DNA of 64,000 nt, taken from NCBI GenBank assembly GCA_017411305.1, contig JAFQQI010000047.1:23986-87985 (forward strand). The letters are read 5' to 3'. The notes under the pieces were generated by a model. It was not told the origin of the DNA. It ran no database searches and saw only the letters and a list, made by a program, of their open reading frames with translations. A program made the position numbers and the translations under genes. The stretch's first letter is position 1. Each line of letters starts with the position of its first letter. Positions 53,458 to 61,156 of the stretch are shown in pieces. The stretch comes from Lachnospiraceae bacterium. GTDB taxonomy: Bacteria > Bacillota > Clostridia > Lachnospirales > Lachnospiraceae.

Positions 53458-55410
53458 ATGAGTAAGAAGCTAAAGAAACGAATCAAAAGGGTTGTAATCG
53501 GAGCAGTTGTGTATCTTGCGGCTGTATTATTTCAACGGATATTCGGTACATTGCAGTGGTTTTGTCATCTGACAGTATTTTTGGCAGCCTATCTTATTAT
53601 TGGCGGTGATGTTGTAAAAAATGCATTGCGTAATATGGGTAAAGGCCAGATATTTGACGAAAACTTCCTGATGACGATTGCAACTGTCGGAGCGTTCTTT
53701 GTGGGAGACTATCCGGAAGCTGTTGCGGTTATGCTCTTTTATCAGGTGGGTGAGTGTTTCCAATCCTATGCCGTAGGCAAATCAAGAAAGTCTATCACAG
53801 CCCTTATGGATATCAGACCGGACTATGCAAATGTGTTCCGTGAAGGCGAATGGGTAGAGGCAGATCCGGATGAGGTATTAGTAGGGGATAGCATTCTGGT
53901 GCGCCCCGGTGAGAGGATACCCCTTGACGGTGTAATAGAAAAAGGGAACTCATCCCTGGATACCATGGCTCTTACCGGAGAAAGTATTCCCAGGGATGTA
54001 TCGGAAGGTGACGAGGTTATCAGCGGCTGTGTGAACAAAAACGGTGTGCTGGAGATTACGGTGTCAAAGCCTTATGGTGAGTCCACTGTAGCAAGAATTC
54101 TCGATCTGGTGGAGAATGCAAGCAGCAAAAAGGCCAAGGCAGAGAATTTTATCACCAAGTTTGCTAAGTACTATACACCTGTGGTAGTTATTTGTGCGGC
54201 ACTTCTTGCAGTGATTCCGCCTCTTTTATTGGGTGGCGGATGGAGTGACTGGATTTACAGGGCACTTTCTTTTCTGGTTATTTCGTGTCCCTGTGCACTT
54301 GTTATCAGTATTCCTCTTAGCTTTTTCGGTGGCTTAGGCGGTGCAAGTAAGGAAGGCATTCTGATAAAGGGAAGCAACTATTTGGAAGCCCTTGCGGATA
54401 CGGAAGTAGTTGTAATGGATAAGACAGGAACCCTGACCAAAGGGAACTTTGCGGTTTCCAAGGCAGTGCTTTCTAAGGAAGCTAAGGAGAACGGTATTGT
54501 ACCTGTGAAGGCAGAGGATATCAGCGAAAAAGCAGAAGCAGGAAGTACAGAAGCAGGCAGTACAGAGGCAAGCGGTACGGAAGCGGTATTATTACAGCTT
54601 GCGGCTTATGCGGAAAGCTTTTCCAATCATCCCATTTCCAAATCATTGCTTGTTGCATACGGTAAGACTGTGGATACGTCTCTTATTACCAATGCCGAAG
54701 AAATAGCCGGACACGGAGTAGTGGTAAAAATCGGTAACCGTGAGATTTTGGCGGGTAATGAAAAGCTTCTTACAAGCAGAGGCATTGCATTTGAAGAAGC
54801 AGATGAAGCAGGAACTCTAATTTATGTCGCAGAAGGAAACTGCTATTTGGGATATATTTTGATAGAGGATGAAATCAAACAGGATGCTGCTAAGGCAATT
54901 AAGGATTTAAAGGAGTCCGGTGTGAAAAAGATAGTTATGTTAACCGGAGACCATAGGAAAGTAGCAAAAAAGGTGGCAGAAACACTTTCTTTAACAAGCT
55001 ATTATGCAGAGCTTCTTCCAGGGGATAAGGTTTCCAAGGTAGAAGAACTGTTTGCTGAAAAATCTGCAAAAGGTAAGCTGGCCTTTGTGGGGGACGGTAT
55101 TAACGATGCACCGGTACTTGCCAGAGCCGATATCGGTATTGCTATGGGCGGACTTGGCTCTGACGCAGCTATTGAAGCGGCAGATGTAGTCATTATGACG
55201 GATGAACCTTCCAAGCTGGCAAGAGCTATGAAAATTTCAAGAAAGACGCTGGTGATTGTAAAGCAGAATATTGTGTTTGCAATCGGTATTAAAGTGCTGG
55301 TATTGTTGCTCGCAGCAGCAGGCATGGCATCCATGTGGGCAGCAGTATTTGCGGATGTTGGTGTAGCTGTGATAGCAATTTTAAATGCCATGAGAGCATT
55401 AAAAGCATAA
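53458..55410 (+). CDS. Cd/Zn/Pb-type P1B ATPase
   Basis: ATP-driven export of divalent soft metals. The 650-residue pump has the membrane CPC motif (Cys277 and Cys279), the phosphorylated Asp321 in DKTGTLT, TGES in the actuator domain, and GDGINDAPVLARADIGIAMGGLGSDAAIEAADVV, whose GSDAA form is typical of the Cd/Zn class, not the Cu class. An Ala/Gly/Ser/Thr/Glu repeat (EAGSTEAGSTEA, about residues 360-375) sits in the nucleotide-binding domain. There is no N-terminal HMA domain; the separate upstream gene may take its place. Confidence 0.93.
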   Translation: MSKKLKKRIKRVVIGAVVYLAAVLFQRIFGTLQWFCHLTVFLAAYLIIGGDVVKNALRNMGKGQIFDENFLMTIATVGAFFVGDYPEAVAVMLFYQVGECFQSYAVGKSRKSITALMDIRPDYANVFREGEWVEADPDEVLVGDSILVRPGERIPLDGVIEKGNSSLDTMALTGESIPRDVSEGDEVISGCVNKNGVLEITVSKPYGESTVARILDLVENASSKKAKAENFITKFAKYYTPVVVICAALLAVIPPLLLGGGWSDWIYRALSFLVISCPCALVISIPLSFFGGLGGASKEGILIKGSNYLEALADTEVVVMDKTGTLTKGNFAVSKAVLSKEAKENGIVPVKAEDISEKAEAGSTEAGSTEASGTEAVLLQLAAYAESFSNHPISKSLLVAYGKTVDTSLITNAEEIAGHGVVVKIGNREILAGNEKLLTSRGIAFEEADEAGTLIYVAEGNCYLGYILIEDEIKQDAAKAIKDLKESGVKKIVMLTGDHRKVAKKVAETLSLTSYYAELLPGDKVSKVEELFAEKSAKGKLAFVGDGINDAPVLARADIGIAMGGLGSDAAIEAADVVIMTDEPSKLARAMKISRKTLVIVKQNIVFAIGIKVLVLLLAAAGMASMWAAVFADVGVAVIAILNAMRALKA

Positions 55411-55428
55411 ATATATAGGAGGTTACAA

Positions 55429-57306
55429 ATGAACGAATTTCGGATTACGTCACCGGACGGTAAGTTAGAGCTCTTATTGTCCCTTCAGAACGGAACACCC
55501 TTTTATCAGGTGATTCTTGCAGGAAAGCCTGTGCTGAATCCCTCACCTTTGGGAATTTGTATGGCAGAGGTAGATTTATCCCGGGGACTTACACATGAAA
55601 GCATCGCTTATGATGCCATTGATGAGACCTATTCTTTACCTGCATTTAAAAAGGCAGTATGTAAGAACCAGGCAAGTATAGTGCTTTGGACCCTGCAAAA
55701 AGAAGATAAGACCTTGCAGATTGAAGGTCGCGCTTATAATGACGGAGCAGCTCTGCGTCTGGTGCTTCCGGGTGAGGGAGAAGCAGAAATTATTTCAGAA
55801 GCAACAGGATATGCGTTGCCGGATAGTGCAATACGTGTTTACGCACAGAAGCTGATTTTCTCTTATGAGGACCATTATAATCCGGTTCCTTTCAGCGAAC
55901 TGCATCAGAATCCCTTTGCATTCCCGGTACTTACGGAAGCCCTTCCCGGTGTGTTTACATTATATGCAGAGGCAGGCGTATTCGGTAATTACGGTGGCTC
56001 TCATCTCCGTTCTACAAAAGAGAATAAGCGTCTTTTTACTATTCAGAAGGCACCGGATAAATTAGATAACATTCACGGCAAATACCCCGTTACAACCCCA
56101 TGGCGTGTTATCATGGCAGGAAGTCTGGGGGATATTGTAGAATCCAATTTGCTTGAAAACTTAAATCCTCCGTCTATATTGAAAGATGCAAGCTTTGTTA
56201 AGGGCGGTGTGTGTGCATGGAATTGGATGGTGGAAAATGATTCTACTAAGGATATTGACCGTATCCATGATTTTGTAAACTATGCGGCAGAAATGGGTTG
56301 GCCTTATTATCTGGCTGACGGCGGCTGGCCCGGACATATTGATATTCCTGAACTGGTAAAGTATTGCGAAGAACGTAAGATTAAGGTTTGGCTTTGGGAA
56401 CACAGCGCACAGATGCGTGACTATCAGACCGCTTATGATAAAATGAAGCTTTGGAGCTCCTGGGGTGTAGTAGGGCTTAAGATTGACTTCTTTGAATCAG
56501 ACGGTCAGGAGAGAGTGGCACAGTATGATATGTTGGCAGAGCTGGCTGCAGAGTTTAAGCTGATGCTGAATTTCCACGGTGCTACCAAGCCTGCAGGTGA
56601 AATCCGAACATGGCCTCATGTGATGACAAGAGAAGCTGTTATGGGTGGTGAATATTTACAGAATTTCTCCACCTTCCTGCCTATGGGACCGGATGCGGCA
56701 CATAACTGTACCTTACCCTTTACCAGATGTGCAGTTGGTCCTGCAGACTATACGCCGGTAACTTTCGAGACTTATTTGACAGGTACTACAGACGCACATC
56801 AAACTGCGCTTACAGTGGTAGGTACCAGCTACATACAGAATTTCAGCGAAAAGCCGGAAGTAGTGCTAAAGCATCCTTGCAAGCCTTTCTTAATGGAAGT
56901 GCCGGCCTGCTTTGATGAAACCAAGCTGTTAGAGGGAGAACCTGCATCCCACGTAACCATGGCAAGAAGATACGGAAAGGATTGGTATGTCGGAGCCATT
57001 TGCGCACGCCTTCCCAGAAATGTGGAGCTATCCTTTGATTTCTTAGAGGATGGAGTGACTTATGAAGCAGACCTTTATTGCGATGACCTTTCCGATGAGC
57101 TGCCGTTTGATGCAGCAGTAGGTGCGCTTCCTGCTCCTACACAGGAAATGGTGGATATGCTGACAGAGTGTACCCAGCGTCCGGCATCCCACCTGCATGA
57201 TATGCACAAGGTGAAGGTAGAGCACTTTACTGTGAAGAAGGGTGATGAAAAGATGATTCCCCTTTCCGTTAACGGTGGCTTTGCATTAGCCATTCATGCA
57301 AAATAA
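55429..57306 (+). CDS. Glycoside hydrolase family 97
   Basis: A 625-residue GH97 enzyme (alpha-glucosidase or alpha-galactosidase type, calcium-dependent in known members). An N-terminal beta-super-sandwich (about 1-260) is followed by a TIM barrel (about 265-510) and a C-terminal beta domain. Asp353 in VGLKIDFF occupies the nucleophile position of the retaining (alpha-galactosidase-like) subgroup, whereas the inverting subgroup uses glutamates. No signal peptide, so cytoplasmic or exported otherwise. It follows the metal ATPase by 18 bp with AGGAGG, so it may be cotranscribed with it, which is functionally odd. Confidence 0.9.
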   Translation: MNEFRITSPDGKLELLLSLQNGTPFYQVILAGKPVLNPSPLGICMAEVDLSRGLTHESIAYDAIDETYSLPAFKKAVCKNQASIVLWTLQKEDKTLQIEGRAYNDGAALRLVLPGEGEAEIISEATGYALPDSAIRVYAQKLIFSYEDHYNPVPFSELHQNPFAFPVLTEALPGVFTLYAEAGVFGNYGGSHLRSTKENKRLFTIQKAPDKLDNIHGKYPVTTPWRVIMAGSLGDIVESNLLENLNPPSILKDASFVKGGVCAWNWMVENDSTKDIDRIHDFVNYAAEMGWPYYLADGGWPGHIDIPELVKYCEERKIKVWLWEHSAQMRDYQTAYDKMKLWSSWGVVGLKIDFFESDGQERVAQYDMLAELAAEFKLMLNFHGATKPAGEIRTWPHVMTREAVMGGEYLQNFSTFLPMGPDAAHNCTLPFTRCAVGPADYTPVTFETYLTGTTDAHQTALTVVGTSYIQNFSEKPEVVLKHPCKPFLMEVPACFDETKLLEGEPASHVTMARRYGKDWYVGAICARLPRNVELSFDFLEDGVTYEADLYCDDLSDELPFDAAVGALPAPTQEMVDMLTECTQRPASHLHDMHKVKVEHFTVKKGDEKMIPLSVNGGFALAIHAK

Positions 57307-57339
57307 ACAATATCAAATACAATATTTTTTCAGAAATTG

Positions 57340-57371
57340 AAATGCTGCCGGTACATTGCCGGCAGCATTTT
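57340..57371. terminator. Bidirectional terminator between convergent genes
   Basis: AAATGCTGCCGG (57340-57351) pairs perfectly with CCGGCAGCATTT (57359-57370), with T runs on both strands. It serves GH97 on the plus strand and the PNPOx-like gene on the minus strand. Confidence 0.92.
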
Positions 57372-57375
57372 CATC

Positions 57376-57813
57376 TCAGTTGGTTGTAAAATCAATATCA
57401 TATTTTTTGCCTTGCGAAAAAAGAATTCCATCAGTAAGCGTAATGCTAAGAATACAAGTGTTCTCATCATCAAAATTATTATGACCGTTGTCAATCCAGG
57501 CAGAAAAAGCAGCTTTAAGCTTTTTCGCAATAGCTTCGTTTTCCTCTTTTCCAAAATAACCAAGGCTGGTTCCGCTTCCATGACCGGTAAACCAATCACC
57601 GGCAATCGCTACTTTGGGATTATTTTCAATCTGTTTCATTTTATTGGAGAGGGCATAGGTGATTATATAAAAGGTACCATCTTCATAATAAGCATTTACA
57701 TTCCGGACATATGGCACACCGTTTTCCAAGGTTGCTAATGCAAGAATTGTATCCTTTCCAAAGCGCTGAGTCATGATTTCTTTTGTTTCTGAATTAAGCT
57801 TCTGCATTTTCAT
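57376..57813 (-). CDS. Pyridoxamine 5'-phosphate oxidase-like (flavin split-barrel) protein
   Basis: A 145-residue protein with the PNPOx-like split-barrel pattern: ILALATLENGVPYVRNVNAYYEDGTFYIIT near the N-terminus and NPKVAIAGDW in the middle. Such proteins bind FMN or F420-like cofactors, but the function here is not known. ATG 57813 is preceded by AAGGAG; a second ATG two codons later is possible. It follows the XRE-PNPOx fusion gene by 18 bp in the same direction. Confidence 0.82.
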   Translation of the reverse strand: MKMQKLNSETKEIMTQRFGKDTILALATLENGVPYVRNVNAYYEDGTFYIITYALSNKMKQIENNPKVAIAGDWFTGHGSGTSLGYFGKEENEAIAKKLKAAFSAWIDNGHNNFDDENTCILSITLTDGILFSQGKKYDIDFTTN

Positions 57814-57831
57814 TCGTCTCCTTTTCATTTT

Positions 57832-58431
57832 TTAGGCTATTTCAATATTATCGATGAGTATTTTAAAAATAACAAAATACATTTCTGATTCATTCAGATA
57901 CTTTTGCTTCAAAAGGGGATATGCATTCATCATTTCCTCTTTGATATGTATGGACTCTTCAATCTCGGCTTTTCCGCTAATTCTAATCCACTTGCGTGTA
58001 TGCAAATTATAGGTGGCAATCTCAAGCAGAGAATTCGACATTAAATCGGAATATACATTTTTGCGTTTGTCTGTAGCAATAAGCAGTTCTTTACCATTAG
58101 AGTATATCATTCCCAATGGTCTTACTTTAGGCTGGTTGTCAACTGATGTTGCCAAAAAGAAAAATCCGCAATCACGAATAAACTGATAGCAATCGGTGAT
58201 AGATGTTTCTGAATCACTTTCTCTGATTTCCTGAATGCTGTCATTAAGCAAAAAATCAATGCTGCATCCAAACAGCTTACTCAATGCAATAAGTTTATCT
58301 GTTTCCGGAAAGGTTGCATCCATCTCCCATCTGGAAACGGATTGCCGTGATACTTTTAAAATTTCGGATAATTCTTCTTGCGTTAATCCTTTTTTCTTTC
58401 GAAGCAATGATAATTTTTCTCCGGTAGTCAT
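57832..58431 (-). CDS. XRE-type HTH fused to a flavin split-barrel domain
   Basis: A 199-residue protein. Residues 1-66 are an XRE/Cro helix-turn-helix (KLSLLRKKKGLTQEELSEIL, then VSRQSVSRWEMD). Residues ~78-199 are a PNPOx-like split barrel (FFFLATSVDNQPKVRPLGMIY). This fits a transcription factor that reads a flavin or a small ligand bound by the barrel. It sits in tandem with a free split-barrel protein and is divergent from the hydrolase gene. GGAGGTGATC precedes the ATG. Confidence 0.88.
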   Translation of the reverse strand: MTTGEKLSLLRKKKGLTQEELSEILKVSRQSVSRWEMDATFPETDKLIALSKLFGCSIDFLLNDSIQEIRESDSETSITDCYQFIRDCGFFFLATSVDNQPKVRPLGMIYSNGKELLIATDKRKNVYSDLMSNSLLEIATYNLHTRKWIRISGKAEIEESIHIKEEMMNAYPLLKQKYLNESEMYFVIFKILIDNIEIA

Positions 58432-58490
58432 ATGATCACCTCCGATATCATTATTATAATTCTATAGACGAAAAATAGGAACCCACTTGG

Positions 58491-58517
58491 ACGTGCGAAA
58501 TGTAAACTTTAACGTGC
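58491..58517. promoter_or_regulatory. Direct repeat ACGTGC in the divergent spacer
   Basis: ACGTGCGAAA at 58491 and ACGTGCAAAA at 58512 repeat in the same orientation 21 bp apart, about two helical turns, between the XRE-PNPOx gene and the hydrolase promoter. It may be an operator for the adjacent XRE regulator. Confidence 0.35.
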
Positions 58518-58527
58518 AAAAATTTAA

Positions 58528-58555
58528 TTGATTGTGAAAAGAAAAATGATATACT
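58528..58555 (+). promoter_or_regulatory. Hydrolase promoter
   Basis: TTGATT (58528-58533), 16-bp spacer, TATACT (58550-58555). Confidence 0.68.
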
Positions 58556-58596
58556 AAAAATTAGATAATTAGAAGCATAATTACAGGAGCAAAACA

Positions 58597-59412
58597 ATGA
58601 TTGAGAAACAATTCGAAACCCGTTGTGGGAACATTCATTATTTTACCGGTGAAAACGTAGATAAGGAAAAGAAAAACTTAGTCTTTTTGCCGGGGTTGAC
58701 AGCTGACCACAGATTGTTTGATAAACAGATTGCCTATTTTAAGGATAAGTATAATGTCTTTGTGTGGGATGCACCGGGGCATGCTTCTTCATGGCCTTTT
58801 TCTTTTGATTTTACGCTTATGGATAAAGCAAAGTGGCTGGATCATATTTTAGAGAAAGAAGGAATGGACAGACCCATTATCATAGGACAATCCATGGGTG
58901 GATATGTGGGACAGGCATATGCACAGCTGTTTCCTGAAAAACTGAAAGGTTTTGTATCTGTTGATTCAGCGCCCCTTCAGAGAAAATACCTGACAGTAGC
59001 TGAGCTATGGTTACTAAAAAGGATGGAGCCGGTATATCGTTACTATCCATGGAAATCATTGCTGAAATCCGGGACAAAGGGCGTTGCCACAACAGCCTAT
59101 GGAAGAAGTCTGATGTATGACATGATGATGACCTATGATGGAAATCAGGAGCGTTATGCCAAATTATCAGGACACGGTTTTCGGATTTTGGCAGAAGCCA
59201 TAGAAGAAAATTTACCTTATGAGGTTACTTGTCCTGCACTTCTGATTTGCGGAGAGAAGGATAAAGCGGGTTCTTGCATCAGATACAGTAAAGCATGGCA
59301 CAAAAATACAGGTATCCGTTTGGAATGGATTAAGGATGCGGGACATAATTCCAATACAGATAAGCCTGAGATTGTAAACCGGCTCATAGAGGAATTTGTG
59401 GAGTCCTTGTAA
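58597..59412 (+). CDS. Alpha/beta hydrolase
   Basis: A 271-residue serine hydrolase. The nucleophile elbow is GQSMGGYVGQ (Ser near residue 99), the acid Asp is likely in CGEKDKAGS and the His in DAGHNSNTD. It resembles small soluble esterase/lyase-like members and has no signal peptide. Substrate unknown. The DUF402 gene follows 17 bp later. Confidence 0.88.
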   Translation: MIEKQFETRCGNIHYFTGENVDKEKKNLVFLPGLTADHRLFDKQIAYFKDKYNVFVWDAPGHASSWPFSFDFTLMDKAKWLDHILEKEGMDRPIIIGQSMGGYVGQAYAQLFPEKLKGFVSVDSAPLQRKYLTVAELWLLKRMEPVYRYYPWKSLLKSGTKGVATTAYGRSLMYDMMMTYDGNQERYAKLSGHGFRILAEAIEENLPYEVTCPALLICGEKDKAGSCIRYSKAWHKNTGIRLEWIKDAGHNSNTDKPEIVNRLIEEFVESL

Positions 59413-59429
59413 AGTGTGGAGAGATAAGA

Positions 59430-59960
59430 ATGAAGAGAAGCAGACTGTCTTATGATGAGTGGAAATGTATTTTATCAAAAGAATTGTGTGGAAGCAGAGT
59501 GACTTCGAAACTAATAACGGGATATATTGGGTTAATTGAAGTCCGGGAAGTCAGCAAAGCGCAGACATGGAAATTCAGAGGCGAAGATATTATTGTTTGT
59601 GATAAAGGAATTAAGTGGTTGAGTATCTTGCCGGAAGATGATTGGTATTGTATTACGGCAATGATGAATGAAAAGGAAGAGATTCTGTTGTGGTATATTG
59701 ATATGATTGCCGCACAGGGAATTGATGCAGATGGGATACCCTATATTGATGATTTATATTTGGATTTGGTAGTCTACCCTGACGGAACGGTTCTTGTGGA
59801 TGATATGGATGAACTGGAGGAGGCACTCAAACAAAAGGATATTACACAGGAACAGTTTGACCTTGCGCTTGCAACAAGTGACAGACTACAAAAGGGATTG
59901 CTAAGTAATGTCAGTGATTTTGCGGAGTATACTAAGAAATGCTTAGAGATGATAAGATAG
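59430..59960 (+). CDS. DUF402-domain protein
   Basis: A 176-residue protein of the DUF402 (ntdp/FAU-1-like) family, whose studied members are nucleoside phosphatases or RNA-binding. The conserved core IIVCDKGIKWLSILP, LLWYIDMIAAQGIDADGIPYIDDLYLDLVVYPDGTV and ELEEAL is intact. It is probably cotranscribed with the hydrolase gene. A terminator-like hairpin and array C follow. Confidence 0.87.
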   Translation: MKRSRLSYDEWKCILSKELCGSRVTSKLITGYIGLIEVREVSKAQTWKFRGEDIIVCDKGIKWLSILPEDDWYCITAMMNEKEEILLWYIDMIAAQGIDADGIPYIDDLYLDLVVYPDGTVLVDDMDELEEALKQKDITQEQFDLALATSDRLQKGLLSNVSDFAEYTKKCLEMIR

Positions 59961-59968
59961 ATAGGTAC

Positions 59969-59998
59969 AAAAAGAAAATCTGCAAGTATTTTCTTTTT
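59969..59998 (+). terminator. Intrinsic terminator after DUF402
   Basis: AAAAAGAAAAT (59969-59979) pairs with ATTTTCTTTTT (59988-59998) around an 8-nt loop, ending in a T run. The stem is AT-only, so it may be weak. Confidence 0.55.
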
Positions 59999-60022
59999 AA
60001 ACGTTTATCAAGAACACCTCTT

Positions 60023-60397
60023 TCCGCTCAATCTGTTATTTTTGCATTTAGAGCGGAAGAAGGATTTGCTTTTGCACCGCTCATTTCCTTATATTGGCAT
60101 TTTAAGCGGAAGAAGGATTTGCATTTGCACCGCTCAATCTGTTATTTTTGCATTTAGAGCGGAAGAAGGATTTGTTTTCATACCGCTCATTTCCATATAT
60201 TGCATTTTAAGCGGACGAAAGATTTGTTTTCGCACCGCTCAATCCTTTATTTTTGCATTTAGAGCGGAAGAAGGATTTGTTTTCATACCGCTCATTTCCG
60301 TATATTGGCATTTAGAGCGGAAGAAGGATTTGTTTTCGCACCGCTCAATCCTTTATTTTTGCATTTAGAGCGGAAGAAAGATTTGCATTCACTCCGC
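60023..60397. repeat. Tandem array C, 52-53-bp units in an alternating two-type pattern
   Basis: Seven palindromes with GCGGA at 60053, 60106, 60159, 60211, 60264, 60317 and 60370, and CCGC arms exactly 18 nt after each (ACCGC, or TCCGC in the last). A lone right arm lies at 60023. The 24-25-bp stretches between palindromes alternate strictly between two types, TCAATC-...-TTTTTGCATTTAGA and TCATTTCC-...-ATATTGGCATTT, giving a 106-bp higher-order repeat. Short frames run through it but carry no gene-like signal. The array lies between the DUF402 terminator and the copper promoter. Confidence 0.92.
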
Positions 60398-60423
60398 TCA
60401 TTTCTTCAGTTGGAGATTTTAAC

Positions 60424-60467
60424 GAATAATGATAATGTCAATAATGAATAATGATAATGTCAATAAT
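60424..60467. repeat. 22-bp direct repeat upstream of the csoR promoter
   Basis: Two exact copies of a 22-bp AT-rich unit (GAATAATGATAATG followed by TCAATAAT) at 60424-60445 and 60446-60467, with part of a third copy running into the -35 region. The GATAATG cores resemble half-sites of Fur-family operators. Confidence 0.6.
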
Positions 60468-60472
60468 GATAA

Positions 60473-60531
60473 TTGACATAACAGAAAAATCGGTTTATAG
60501 TGAAATGGCAGAGCATACCCCCGTGGGGTAT
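60473..60531 (+). promoter_or_regulatory. csoR promoter and CsoR operator
   Basis: TTGACA (60473-60478), 17-bp spacer, TATAGT (60496-60501). Downstream lies ATACCCC-CGT-GGGGTAT (60515-60531), a near-perfect match to the CsoR operator. Copper binding to CsoR would release it and switch on csoR and copA. Confidence 0.92.
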
Positions 60532-60602
60532 ACCTGTCATTTCTTTCATGATAATTTAAATTATGAAAATAGGAACAATTTTGTAGGAAGAGGATAATTA
60601 TT

Positions 60603-60908
60603 ATGAGTGAAGAAGTAACTTGCTGTTGTCATCAGAAGAATACGCCCAGAAGTAAGGAACAGCAAAAGCAGTTACAGAACAGGCTAAACCGTATGATTGG
60701 ACAGTTAAACGGTATCAGCCGTATGCTGAATGAAAACAGATATTGCGGAGATATTCTGACCCAGGTGGCAGCGGTGGAGAGTGCGCTGCAAGGGTTTGGC
60801 TATATTGTGTTACAGGAGCATTTGCAGACCTGCGTTATTGAAGAAATAGAAAAAGGCAACGAGGGGATTATGGAAGAGGTCATCGACTTGGTAAAAAAGC
60901 TGAAATAG
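60603..60908 (+). CDS. csoR: Copper-sensing repressor CsoR
   Basis: A 101-residue four-helix repressor (DUF156 family). The copper ligands Cys48, His73 and Cys77 keep the spacing of the characterised CsoR Cys-x24-His-x3-Cys triad. Extra cysteines at the N-terminus (TCCCHQ) are unusual. It is autoregulated through the operator at 60515-60531 and precedes copA. Confidence 0.95.
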   Translation: MSEEVTCCCHQKNTPRSKEQQKQLQNRLNRMIGQLNGISRMLNENRYCGDILTQVAAVESALQGFGYIVLQEHLQTCVIEEIEKGNEGIMEEVIDLVKKLK

Positions 60909-60946
60909 GTAGGCCTTTGCGAAACTCGGATATACACTTCCTATAC

Positions 60947-61085
60947 TGTACAAAATAAACAAATTCATCGCAGGGCACGCTCTGTCTACTTGTCGCTCGT
61001 AGCGGTACATAAGGTGCTAAAATACAGTACCTAAGTACCGACGGCTCCAAAGTACCCTTGCTCATGAATTAGTTATTTTGTACAC
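60947..61085. repeat. Long imperfect inverted-repeat element between csoR and copA
   Basis: The ends match as inverted repeats: a 22-bp left arm from TGTACAAAATAA at 60947 and the reverse complement at about 61064-61084, with one indel. Pairing continues inward (GCAGGG with CCCTTGC), and the centre has CGGTAC/GTACCG, so the whole ~139 bp folds into a long hairpin. It could be a small non-autonomous element (MITE-like) or a structured RNA. Here it fills most of the 248-bp gap between csoR and copA. Confidence 0.6.
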
Positions 61086-61156
61086 CGTATCAGTCTATTT
61101 AACGAGTTTTGCAATCACTTATGTAAGAATAGCAGTCAGAGAGGTAAGGTTCAATA

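Noticed and set aside
60042-60368. 108-codon open frame through array C
   Set aside because: It arises because three 53-bp units keep frame; there is no ribosome site and the product is a degenerate repeat.
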